The position numbers and the translations under genes were made by a program. Below are positions 7,278 to 14,574 of a stretch of 64,000 nt of DNA, in pieces (the stretch's first letter is position 1; every line of letters begins with the position of its first letter). Source of the DNA: Actinophytocola oryzae (GTDB lineage Bacteria > Actinomycetota > Actinomycetes > Mycobacteriales > Pseudonocardiaceae). The stretch is from the NCBI RefSeq assembly GCF_004364325.1, contig NZ_SOCP01000007.1:310001-374000 (forward strand), given 5' to 3'. The notes under the pieces are model-generated. The model searched no databases and was not told where the DNA came from. It worked only from the letters and a program-made list of their open reading frames with translations.

Positions 7278-8050
7278 CGCCCGCGCCAGCGCGGCTCGCG
7301 TTTCTCGACGAACGCCGCCGCGCCCTCCCGTGCGTCCTCACTGGCGAACACCACCCGCTGCCACTCGCGCCCGCGTTCCCCGGCGCGCGCCGGGTCGGTG
7401 ACGCCGAGCCGGACCAGCTCCTTGGTCGCGGCGAGCCCCAGCGGGGCGTTCCGCGCGATCCGCCCCGCGAACTCCAGCGCGGTGGCGAGGACCTGGTGGG
7501 ACGCGGTGACGGCGTTCACGAGCCCCAGCTCGTACGCGCGGGTCGCGTCGACGAGGTCCCCGGTGAGCGTCATCTCCAGCGCGACGCCGAGCGGGACGCG
7601 CCTGCCGAGGTTGGTGCCGCCGCCCGCGGGGAACAGGCCGCGCCGCACCTCGGGGAAGCCGAACTTCGCGAGCTCGGCGGCGACGATCACGTCGCAGCCG
7701 AGCAGCAGCTCGAGACCGCCGCCGATGGCCGTGCCGTTGGCGGCGCCGACGAGCGGGACGGTGATCTCGCCCGCCAGCAGCCGGTAGTAGGCGGCGGTGG
7801 CGTCGCCGGCCTCGATGGTCTCGCCGTTCGCGAACGCGCGCAGGTCCATGCCCGCGCAGAACGCGCGGTCGCCGCTGCCCGTGACGACCACGGCGCGGAC
7901 GTCCGGGTCGGCCTCCGCGGTGATCATCGCCGCGCCGAGCTGCGCGATCAGCCCTGGGGTGAGCGCGTTCCTGGCGTCGGGCCGGTTCAGTCGGAGGACG
8001 AGCACGGCGCCGTCGCGTTCGAGTACCAGCTCCTCGGTCGTGGCGGTCAC
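7274..8050 (-). CDS. Enoyl-CoA hydratase/isomerase family protein
   Basis: A 258-residue crotonase. Oxyanion-hole segments are CAGMDLRAF and NGTAIGGG. Both catalytic Glu positions of canonical hydratases are filled (GGGLELLL and FPEVRRG). Its GTG overlaps the stop of the kinase gene and its stop overlaps the start of the oxidoreductase gene. In the suggested 4-hydroxyacyl-CoA route it would hydrate the enoyl-CoA made by the upstream kinase/dehydrogenase pair. Family certain, substrate inferred. Confidence 0.92.
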   Translation of the reverse strand: MTATTEELVLERDGAVLVLRLNRPDARNALTPGLIAQLGAAMITAEADPDVRAVVVTGSGDRAFCAGMDLRAFANGETIEAGDATAAYYRLLAGEITVPLVGAANGTAIGGGLELLLGCDVIVAAELAKFGFPEVRRGLFPAGGGTNLGRRVPLGVALEMTLTGDLVDATRAYELGLVNAVTASHQVLATALEFAGRIARNAPLGLAATKELVRLGVTDPARAGERGREWQRVVFASEDAREGAAAFVEKREPRWRGR

Positions 8051-9087
8051 GGCCGGTACCCGCTGGACTCGGCGAGCTCCGCGGCGGACCGCATCAGCTC
8101 CGGCACGATCGGCCCGAACGACAGCAGTTTCCTGTCGTTCCCGGCGCGCTGGAACCCCTGTTCCAGGACGATCGCGAGCTTCCACCGCGCGAGCACGACG
8201 TAGTAGTCGATGTCGTCGACCTGGCGCCCGGAGACCTCGGCGTAGTGGGCGAGGAGCCGGTCGCGTGAGGGCATCCCGTACAGGTCGACGTAGCTGGCGT
8301 CGGCCGCCGCGGGCGTGCCGGTGTCCTCGGGCCAGGACTGGAGCATCCAGGCGAGGTCGAGCTTGGGGTCGCCGACGGTGCCCATCTCCCAGTCCACGAT
8401 GGCCGCGAGCCGGGCCGGTGTGCCGTGCTCGTACATCACGTTCGCGAACTGGTAGTCGCCGTGCATCAGGCCGGGCAGGTAGTCGAGCGGCCGGTGCGCG
8501 CGCAGCCATGCCGTCGCGACGTCCATCCCGTCCAGCTCGCGACCCTTGACGCGGTCGAAGAAGCCGGTCCAGCGATCCACCTGTCGCTCGTGGAAGCCGT
8601 CCGGGCGGCCGAGGTCGGTGAGGCCCCGCGCACGCCAGTCCACTCCGGACAGCAGGGCGATGCCTTCCACGAGCTGGTAGGCGAGTCCCGCCCGCGCGGC
8701 GAGGTCGGTGTCGTAGGGCGCGGGCCAGCCCTTGCGGTCCATCGGCGACCAGCCGTCGACGAAACCCATGAGGTAGAAGGGTCTGCCGAGGACCTCGGGG
8801 TCCGCGCAGAGCGCGACCGCCCTGGTGTGCGGGACGTCCGTGCCGTCCAAAGCCTCGATGATCCGCCACTCGCGGACCATGCCCTCGTCCCGGTTCGCGG
8901 GTGCACCTGGCGGCGGGATGCGCAGCACGCAGCGTTCGTCACCGCGCCGGATCTCGTAGATGTCGTTCTGCGTCCCACCGGACAGGAACCGGTGCTCGAC
9001 CGGGGCGCCCGCGCCGGGCAGGCCGGCACCGTCCATCCAGGCCGCGAGCCGGTCGGTGTCGATCTTCGGGTCGATCGTGGCGGTCAC
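8047..9087 (-). CDS. APH-fold phosphotransferase, LvaA/ACAD10-11 kinase-like
   Basis: A 346-residue aminoglycoside-phosphotransferase-fold kinase. The catalytic loop HGDYQFANVM begins near residue 209, and DWEMGTVGDPKLDLAW supplies the metal-binding Asp. The glycine-rich loop lies in RFLSGGTQNDIYEI. The gene is translationally coupled to the acyl-CoA dehydrogenase before it and the crotonase after it. In Pseudomonas levulinate catabolism (LvaA/LvaC) and in mammalian ACAD10/11, an APH-type kinase phosphorylates a 4-hydroxyacyl-CoA and a dehydrogenase-fold partner removes the phosphate. The same pairing here makes that role more plausible than antibiotic resistance. The assignment is inference from context. 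Confidence 0.85.
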   Translation of the reverse strand: MTATIDPKIDTDRLAAWMDGAGLPGAGAPVEHRFLSGGTQNDIYEIRRGDERCVLRIPPPGAPANRDEGMVREWRIIEALDGTDVPHTRAVALCADPEVLGRPFYLMGFVDGWSPMDRKGWPAPYDTDLAARAGLAYQLVEGIALLSGVDWRARGLTDLGRPDGFHERQVDRWTGFFDRVKGRELDGMDVATAWLRAHRPLDYLPGLMHGDYQFANVMYEHGTPARLAAIVDWEMGTVGDPKLDLAWMLQSWPEDTGTPAAADASYVDLYGMPSRDRLLAHYAEVSGRQVDDIDYYVVLARWKLAIVLEQGFQRAGNDRKLLSFGPIVPELMRSAAELAESSGYRP

Positions 9088-10385
9088 AGGTTCCCCACTT
9101 CGAGTTCGAGGTGGTCGGCGAACTTCGCCCTGGCGGCGGCGCGTTTCTGGGGGAGCCACTCGCTCGGCCAGATGTCGTCGGTCGGGCGGTGGTCGCGGAG
9201 CACCTGTTTGGCGACGGTGACCTTGTGGACCTCGGTCGGGCCGTCGGCGAGACCCATGACGGCGGCGCCGTGGATCATCCGGAACAGCGGCAGCTCGTTC
9301 GTGACGCCGAGCGCGCCGTGCACCTGCATGGCGCGCCAGGCGATGTCGTGCAGCACGGTCGGCATCACGACCTTGGCCGTCGCGATGTCCTTGCGGACCC
9401 TCCGGTAGTCGTCGTACTTGTCGATCTTCCACGCGGTGTGCAGCACGAACAGCCGGAACTGGACGAGCTGCGCGTAGGAGTCGGCGATGTAGCCCTGGAC
9501 GAACTGCTTGTCCGCGAGGCGGCTGCCCGCGGTCTCCCGGGACAGCGCGCGCTCGCACATCATGTCGAACGCCTTCTGCGCCAGGCCGATCGTCCGCATG
9601 GCGTGGTGGATGCGGCCGCCGCCGAGCCGGGTCTGCGCGACCGCGAACGCCCCGCCCTCCGCGCCGAGCAGCGCGTCGGCGGGCACCCGCACGCCCGCGT
9701 ACCGGATCAGCGCGTGGCCGCCCTCGCCGGGCGGGTCGCCGAACAGCCCGACGTCACGCACGATCTCCACGCCCGGGGTGTCGGTGGGCACCAGGAACAT
9801 CGACATGCCCTCGTAGGCGCTCACCTCCGGGTCGGTGACCGCCATGACGATCAGGAACGACGCCGTGCGCGCGTTGGAGGAGAAGAACTTCCAGCCGTCG
9901 ATGACCCAGTCGTCGCCGTCGCGGGTGGCGCGGGTCGTGAACCGGGCCGGGTCGGCACCCGCCTGCGGCTCGGTCATCGAGTAGCTGGAGAAGATCTCGC
10001 CTGCGAGCAGCGGCGCCAGGTAGCGCTCCTTCTGCGCGGGCGTGCCGTAGTGCGCGATGATCTCGGCGTTGCCGGTGTCGGGTGCCTGGCAGCCGAACAC
10101 GATCGGCGCCCACTGCGACCGGCCGAGGATCTCGTTGAGCAGGGCCAGCTTCAGCTGTCCGTGGCCCTGGCCGCCCAGCTCGGGCCCGAGGTGGGTCGCC
10201 CACAGCCCCTGGCGCCGGACCTCCTCCTTGAGCGGGTCGACGATCTTGCGCCGGGCCTCGTCGAGCGGCACGAACTGTTGGTCGGCGAACACCAGGTCCA
10301 GCGGCTCGACCTCGGCCCGCACGAACGCGTCGGCCCAGTCGAGCTTCGCCTGGTACTCGGGGTCGGTCTCGAAGTCCCACGCCAT
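9084..10385 (-). CDS. Acyl-CoA dehydrogenase, ACAD10/11 or LvaC-like
   Basis: A 433-residue acyl-CoA dehydrogenase, longer than the usual ~380. It has SYSMTEPQAGADP in the flavin-binding middle domain, GWKFFSSNA, and a C-terminal MGLADGPTEVHKV. The ADGPTEVHK pattern and the length fit the ACAD10/11 branch, which acts with an APH kinase, and the kinase gene overlaps its stop (GTGA). The start ATG 10385 is followed by a plausible coupled operon of four genes. Its 51-bp upstream gap holds GAGAAT-type operator half sites. The elimination of phosphate from a 4-phosphoacyl-CoA is the inferred reaction. Confidence 0.9.
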   Translation of the reverse strand: MAWDFETDPEYQAKLDWADAFVRAEVEPLDLVFADQQFVPLDEARRKIVDPLKEEVRRQGLWATHLGPELGGQGHGQLKLALLNEILGRSQWAPIVFGCQAPDTGNAEIIAHYGTPAQKERYLAPLLAGEIFSSYSMTEPQAGADPARFTTRATRDGDDWVIDGWKFFSSNARTASFLIVMAVTDPEVSAYEGMSMFLVPTDTPGVEIVRDVGLFGDPPGEGGHALIRYAGVRVPADALLGAEGGAFAVAQTRLGGGRIHHAMRTIGLAQKAFDMMCERALSRETAGSRLADKQFVQGYIADSYAQLVQFRLFVLHTAWKIDKYDDYRRVRKDIATAKVVMPTVLHDIAWRAMQVHGALGVTNELPLFRMIHGAAVMGLADGPTEVHKVTVAKQVLRDHRPTDDIWPSEWLPQKRAAARAKFADHLELEVGNL

Positions 10386-10405
10386 CGCAGCTCCTCTCGC
10401 TTTGT

Positions 10406-10441
10406 GAGAATACTGCTTTCATATCAGAGAATACAATTATC
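10406..10441. promoter_or_regulatory. Two GAGAA-type operator-like sites
   Basis: GAGAATACTGCTTTC (10406-10420) matches GAGAA-N5-TTCTC with one mismatch. A second GAGAATACAATTATC (10427-10441) keeps one half. Both are in the AT-rich gap before the acyl-CoA dehydrogenase and overlap the TAA stop of the upstream SDR. They probably control the 10385-6291 operon through the same regulator as the site at 3344. Confidence 0.5.
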
Positions 10442-11255
10442 GCAGGTGGTCGAGCGGGACGTGGTTGGCCCAGCCCGAGTCCGGCCAGTTGAACCAGCCT
10501 GCCGACGCGTGGGTGCCGCCGTCGGGGTGCAGCGTGGTCCCGGTCAGGAACCCCGACAGGGCCGAGGCGAGGAAGACGACGCAGCCCGACACGTCGGTGA
10601 CCCCGCCGACCCGTCCCATGGGGATGGCCGCACGCACGCCGACCGGGTCGGACAGGGCGTCGTCACCGGCCGACAGGGCCGCGAGCCGGGGCGTTGGCAC
10701 GAAGTCCGGGGCGACGTTGTTGACGCGGATGCCGTTCGGGGCGACCTCGACGGCGAGCGTGCGGGCGAACTGCTCGACCGCCGCCTTGGCCGCCGCGTAG
10801 ACGGCGAACCCCGGCGCCGCGCGGTGCGCCTCGATGGTCGTGATGTTGACGATGCTGCCGCCCGCGCGCATCCTCGGCACCGCGAGTGCGCAGGCGTGCA
10901 GGACGTGCAGGAGGTTGGTGCGCAGCAGTGCGTCCCAGCCCTTCGGCGTGGTGTCGAGGAACGGGGCGCGGAAGGTGCCGCCGACGACGTTGACGAGCGT
11001 GTCGAGCCTGCCCCACCGCTCCTCGGTGGCCTTGAACAGCGCGGCGAGCGCGTCCGGGTCGCGTGCGTCCCCGTGGTGGCGCAGGGAGTCGGTGTGGCGG
11101 AGGTCGTCGAGTGCTTCGCGGTCCCGGTCGATGATCGCGAGGCGCACGCCGTTAGCGGCCAGGTCGGTCGCGATGGCCCTGCCGAGCCCGCCCGCGCCGC
11201 CCGTGACCAGCGCGACCGTGCCCGCGAGCCCGCCGCGCTCCTCGAACCAGCCCAT
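10437..11255 (-). CDS. SDR family oxidoreductase
   Basis: A 272-residue short-chain dehydrogenase. The cofactor loop is TGGAGGLG near residues 18-25, the active-site motif is YAAAK, and IPMGRVG plus FLTGTTLHPDGG occur near the C terminus. ATG 11255 follows an 11-base gap after the LLM gene. The stop is TAA, rare here, inside an operator-like AT-rich stretch. Beside the kinase/dehydrogenase pair it could play the LvaD role of reducing a 4-keto to a 4-hydroxyacyl-CoA. That is a guess from context. Confidence 0.9.
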   Translation of the reverse strand: MGWFEERGGLAGTVALVTGGAGGLGRAIATDLAANGVRLAIIDRDREALDDLRHTDSLRHHGDARDPDALAALFKATEERWGRLDTLVNVVGGTFRAPFLDTTPKGWDALLRTNLLHVLHACALAVPRMRAGGSIVNITTIEAHRAAPGFAVYAAAKAAVEQFARTLAVEVAPNGIRVNNVAPDFVPTPRLAALSAGDDALSDPVGVRAAIPMGRVGGVTDVSGCVVFLASALSGFLTGTTLHPDGGTHASAGWFNWPDSGWANHVPLDHLR

Positions 11256-11266
11256 GGACGTTCCTC

Positions 11267-12160
11267 TCAGGACAGGTAGGTCGCACCGAAGCCGTCGAGG
11301 AACTCGAGCGTCGCGGCGGTCGTACCGGTGCCGCTGGACACGAGCGTCCACGTGACACCGGCCCCGGCCAGCTCGGCGAACGCCTCCCGGTGCCGGTCGG
11401 GGCTGTCGGTGTTCGCGCCGTGGTAGGAGAAGACGACGTCGAGGTGCCGCCCGGCCGACTCGCGCAGTGCGGTGATCGCGCCGGCCAGCTCCGCGACGCC
11501 GCCGAGCGCGGGTGTCCGCGCGGTGGCGCTCAGCTGTGGGCCGCCGCTCATGGGCATCCACCCCTGCGCGCGTTCGGCCGCGCGGGTGCGGGCCAGCCGC
11601 GAGTTGCCGCCGACCCAGATCGGGATGGGATCCTGCACCGGGCGGGGACGGGCGATGACGTCACGGGCGCTGAAGTGCCTGCCCCGGTAGGAGAAGGGTT
11701 CGCCGCGCCAGTGCAGGGGGAGCACGTCGAGCGCCTCGTCGAACAGGGCGTTGCGCTCGGCGAAGTCGACACCGAGGGCGTGGAACTCGCTCTTCTGGTA
11801 CCCGGCGCCGAGCCCGACGACCACCCGGCCACCGGAGAGCAGGTCGAGCGTCGCGGCGGCCTTCGCGAGCAGGAACGGGTTGCGGTAGGGCGCGACCGCG
11901 AGATAGGTGAGCAGCCGCAGCCGTGTGGTGACCGCGGCGGCGTACCCGAGCGCGACGAACGGGTCGAGGGTCTGGTGGCCGCCCGAGGCCAGCCACCGCG
12001 CCCCGGGCACCGGGTGCTCACTGAACGACAACCCGTCGAACCCGGCCCGCTCCGCCGCGACGGCCACCTCGGCCAGCGGTCCGGCACCGAGCGCGTCACC
12101 GTCCGGCCCGGACGCCTCCGGGTAGTGGTAGATGAACCGCATGGCCCCGGCCGCGGTCAT
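11267..12160 (-). CDS. F420-dependent LLM-class oxidoreductase
   Basis: A luciferase-like monooxygenase-fold protein of ~297 residues. It has the family features GFDGLSFSEHPVPG, LDLLSGGRVVVGLGAGYQ and PIPIWVGGNS. In actinobacteria this group usually binds coenzyme F420 (family knowledge). The start is uncertain: ATG 12160 is chosen, GTG 12172 and ATG 12142 are alternatives, and none has a strong ribosome site. It leads the minus-strand series that continues into the SDR and the kinase operon. The substrate is unknown. Confidence 0.85.
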   Translation of the reverse strand: MTAAGAMRFIYHYPEASGPDGDALGAGPLAEVAVAAERAGFDGLSFSEHPVPGARWLASGGHQTLDPFVALGYAAAVTTRLRLLTYLAVAPYRNPFLLAKAAATLDLLSGGRVVVGLGAGYQKSEFHALGVDFAERNALFDEALDVLPLHWRGEPFSYRGRHFSARDVIARPRPVQDPIPIWVGGNSRLARTRAAERAQGWMPMSGGPQLSATARTPALGGVAELAGAITALRESAGRHLDVVFSYHGANTDSPDRHREAFAELAGAGVTWTLVSSGTGTTAATLEFLDGFGATYLS

Positions 12161-12405
12161 CGCCGCCACCACGCGGAGTCAGCGGCCTCTGGACAGCGCA
12201 TGAGTGTCCCTTTCGCTCGCTCTCGCCGACGAAACCTGTCCACAGCCGACGCTGACGTGCGGTTTTGTCAGTGCCACCGAGTAGACTGGCGTGGCGGGGT
12301 GCCCCCGGGATCGGGTGGGGGCTGCCCGCTCTACCACCTGTGTTGGCGTTGATCAACAAGTTGTCGATGCCTGGTGCAGCTCCGATGGGCTCGGTGACCC
12401 GGAGG
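12161..12405. other. Intergenic region, ~245 bp, no gene seen
   Basis: It lies between the LLM gene start and the end of a beta-hydroxyacid dehydrogenase gene, both on the minus strand, so it should hold a promoter for the LLM operon. Visible structure is a G/C hairpin (GCCCCC with GGGGGC around 12302-12328) that may end the upstream operon, and TGTTG/CAACA arms at 12341-12358 around TTGATCAA. No convincing reading frame or RNA gene was found. Confidence 0.4.
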
Positions 12406-13203
12406 TCATCGGGGGTGGTGCATGAGGGCCAGTGCGGCGTCCGCGGCGGTCAGTGCCGCGTTGTCGGTCGTGGGGGTCAGGGTCGCGATCAGGCCCACGT
12501 CCTTGCACAGCAGTGCGCCCGCGTGTGCGGCGATGCGGTCGAGCGAGCCCGCGTCGGCCACGCGGCCCAGCGCGAAGCTGTTCCCGCTGCCGTGGCCGAT
12601 CACCTCGGCCAGCCGTTCCGGTGCCACCCCCAGAGCGTCCCCCAGCGCGAAGGTGCCCGCCGCCGTCGCCAGGTTCGCCGTGAACAGCACGTTGTTCAGC
12701 AGCTTCGCCACCTGCCCGGCACCGACCGCGCCAAGGTGCACGACCGGGTCGCCGAACGTCGCGAACACCGGGCGGCAACGGGCCACCGTCGTCTCCTCAC
12801 CGCCGACCATCACCAGCAGCCGGCCTGCCGTGGCCGCCGGGGCGCCGCCGCTCACCGGCGCGTCGATCACCGACACGTTCCACAGCGCGGCGTCCTCGGC
12901 GAGCCGTCGGCACGTGTCCGGGTGCACGGTGCTGTGCACGGCGACCACCCCGCCGGGCGGCAGCGCCGTCAGCACCTGCCGGACGACCTCCTCGACCCCT
13001 GCGTCGTCCACCACGCACACGCACACGAGGTCGCTGCCCGCGGCCAGCTCCTCCACCGACCCGGCGACCGTCGCCGCCGTGTCCGCGAACGGCTCCAGCG
13101 TCGCCGCCCGCCGCGCCCACAGCGTCGTCGCGAACCCCGCGTCGACGATCCGGCGCGCCATCGGCCCGCCCTGACTGCCAAGGCCCACGAAACCCACCCG
13201 CAT
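12406..13203 (-). CDS. Beta-hydroxyacid dehydrogenase (3-hydroxyisobutyrate dehydrogenase family)
   Basis: A 265-residue NAD(P)-dependent enzyme with N-terminal GLGSQGGPMARR, the substrate motif DAPVSGGAPAA, and the catalytic-Lys motif GAGQVAKLLNN. The start ATG overlaps the DoxX stop (ATGA). It is the last gene of the 12406-17599 operon. A paralogue of the same family is encoded at 18698-19450, in the neighbouring part of the same cluster, suggesting two consecutive or alternative hydroxyacid oxidations. The substrate is unknown. Confidence 0.92.
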   Translation of the reverse strand: MRVGFVGLGSQGGPMARRIVDAGFATTLWARRAATLEPFADTAATVAGSVEELAAGSDLVCVCVVDDAGVEEVVRQVLTALPPGGVVAVHSTVHPDTCRRLAEDAALWNVSVIDAPVSGGAPAATAGRLLVMVGGEETTVARCRPVFATFGDPVVHLGAVGAGQVAKLLNNVLFTANLATAAGTFALGDALGVAPERLAEVIGHGSGNSFALGRVADAGSLDRIAAHAGALLCKDVGLIATLTPTTDNAALTAADAALALMHHPR

Positions 13204-13700
13204 CAGCTCTCCTCACCAGGACGCCAGAACAGCGCCAGCAGACCGGCCGTCGCGACGACCGCCACCCCGAGTGCGATCCCGCCGCCCGCCCAGCCGGACA
13301 CCTCGATGCCGGCCGCCTGGTCCACCGACAGCCTGCCCGGGCCGAGCACCGCCAGCGCCAGGCACACCACGGACAGGACCAGCACGTACTCGTAACCGTC
13401 CTTGAACACGAAGAAACCGTTGGGGCGGTGGGCCAGCACACCGGCGACGAGCATCACCGAGATGACCGCCGCACACGCCAGCGGCGTGAGCAGACCGAGC
13501 ACCAGCAGCAGCCCGGCACCGACCTCGGTCACCACCGACAACCACGCCTGCAGCCGTCCGTGCCGCAGGCCCAGACCGCTGAACCAGCGCGCGGTGCCCT
13601 CGATGCGGCCGCCGCCGCGCCAGTGGTTGAGCCCGTGCGCGACCATCGTCACCCCGACCACCACGCGCACCAGCAGCAGCGCCACTCCCGCCTCGTCCAC
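13203..13700 (-). CDS. DoxX family membrane protein
   Basis: A 165-residue integral membrane protein with four hydrophobic segments: VALLLVRVVVGVTMVAHGL, the stretch after VVTEVGAGLLLVL, YVLVLSVVCLALAVLG and a C-terminal GIALGVAVVATAGLLALF. These, with the NHWRGGG loop, match the DoxX/TQO small-subunit fold. Starts at GTG 13700, four bases after the hydrolase stop, and overlaps the next gene. DoxX proteins often sit in oxidative operons, but their role is poorly defined. Confidence 0.85.
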   Translation of the reverse strand: MDEAGVALLLVRVVVGVTMVAHGLNHWRGGGRIEGTARWFSGLGLRHGRLQAWLSVVTEVGAGLLLVLGLLTPLACAAVISVMLVAGVLAHRPNGFFVFKDGYEYVLVLSVVCLALAVLGPGRLSVDQAAGIEVSGWAGGGIALGVAVVATAGLLALFWRPGEES

Positions 13701-13704
13701 CGTC

Positions 13705-14574
13705 TCACTCCCTTTCGCGCGCCAGCACGCATTCCTCGACGAACGACAGGACCTTCAGGTGGTAGGCCATGGCCGTGCGCCCGAGGCTCAGGTTGTGGCC
13801 GGCGTCCGCCTGCTCGTCGACCGTCACCCGGGGCGCCGCCGTGAACAGGCCCGCGATGTCGGCGAGCGCGTCCGCGCCTGACCGCCACACCAGCTCGTGG
13901 TCGCCCAGCGTGTACCGGACCGGCACCCGCACCCGTGCCGCGAGCGCGGCGAAGTCCGTGGCCGCCCACCCCGCCACCACGTCGGCCTCGTACCCGGGCG
14001 ACCGGGAGGTCATCCGCGCGCCGCCGACCGCGGCGGACGGGTACAGCACGTCCGGCTGCCACAGCAGCGTGCGCAGCCCGCCGGGTGGCCGCGGCGGGTC
14101 CGCGCGCCAGGCGTCGATGATCTCGCGCGCCACCGGGTGGTGGTGGCGGCCCGTCCCGGCGATCTCCAGTCCCAGCAACGCCTTCCCCCGGTGGTCGGCG
14201 GCCATGCGCAGCGCCAGCTCGCAGCCGATGGAGTGCGCCATCAGGAAGACACCGACCCCGGGAGGCGCCAGCTCCGCGACCGCCGCGTAGGCGAGGTCCA
14301 CCCGCCGCGCCGGTGCCCGCACCGCGTCGGCGTGGCTCGCGGACGCGCCGTAGCCTGGCCGGTCCAACGCGACCACCGTGAAGCCGAGCGCGGCGCCGGT
14401 CCGCAGCAGCGACGCGCGGGGCAGGTCCGGGTAGTCGAAGTACGCCGAGGTGGCGGATCCGCCGTGCAGTGCCACCACGACCGCCCGCGGTTCCGGCACC
14501 TCGCACACCAGAGCCGACAGGGGCACGCCGTCGACCTGAACGACCCGGGGTATCACCACGTCGGTGTCGGTCAT
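13705..14574 (-). CDS. Alpha/beta hydrolase
   Basis: A 289-residue alpha/beta hydrolase-fold enzyme. The HGGS oxyanion segment (VVALHGGSA) is near residue 38, DRPGYGAS follows, and the nucleophile elbow is AHSIGCE, with Ser between His and Ile. The C-terminal GHN (DAGHNLS) gives the His of the triad and GDHELVW the acidic region. ATG 14574 overlaps the stop of the DUF35-thiolase gene. It may hydrolyse an ester, lactone or thioester released in the P450/thiolase pathway. Confidence 0.9.
   Translation of the reverse strand: MTDTDVVIPRVVQVDGVPLSALVCEVPEPRAVVVALHGGSATSAYFDYPDLPRASLLRTGAALGFTVVALDRPGYGASASHADAVRAPARRVDLAYAAVAELAPPGVGVFLMAHSIGCELALRMAADHRGKALLGLEIAGTGRHHHPVAREIIDAWRADPPRPPGGLRTLLWQPDVLYPSAAVGGARMTSRSPGYEADVVAGWAATDFAALAARVRVPVRYTLGDHELVWRSGADALADIAGLFTAAPRVTVDEQADAGHNLSLGRTAMAYHLKVLSFVEECVLARERE

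Noticed and set aside
8047..9087. Aminoglycoside resistance phosphotransferase
   Set aside because: It is translationally coupled to an acyl-CoA dehydrogenase and a crotonase, the context of 4-hydroxyacyl-CoA kinases.
12096..12359. Small minus-strand frame in the 12.2-kb gap
   Set aside because: It overlaps the LLM gene in another frame, and its sequence shows no family or composition expected of a real protein.
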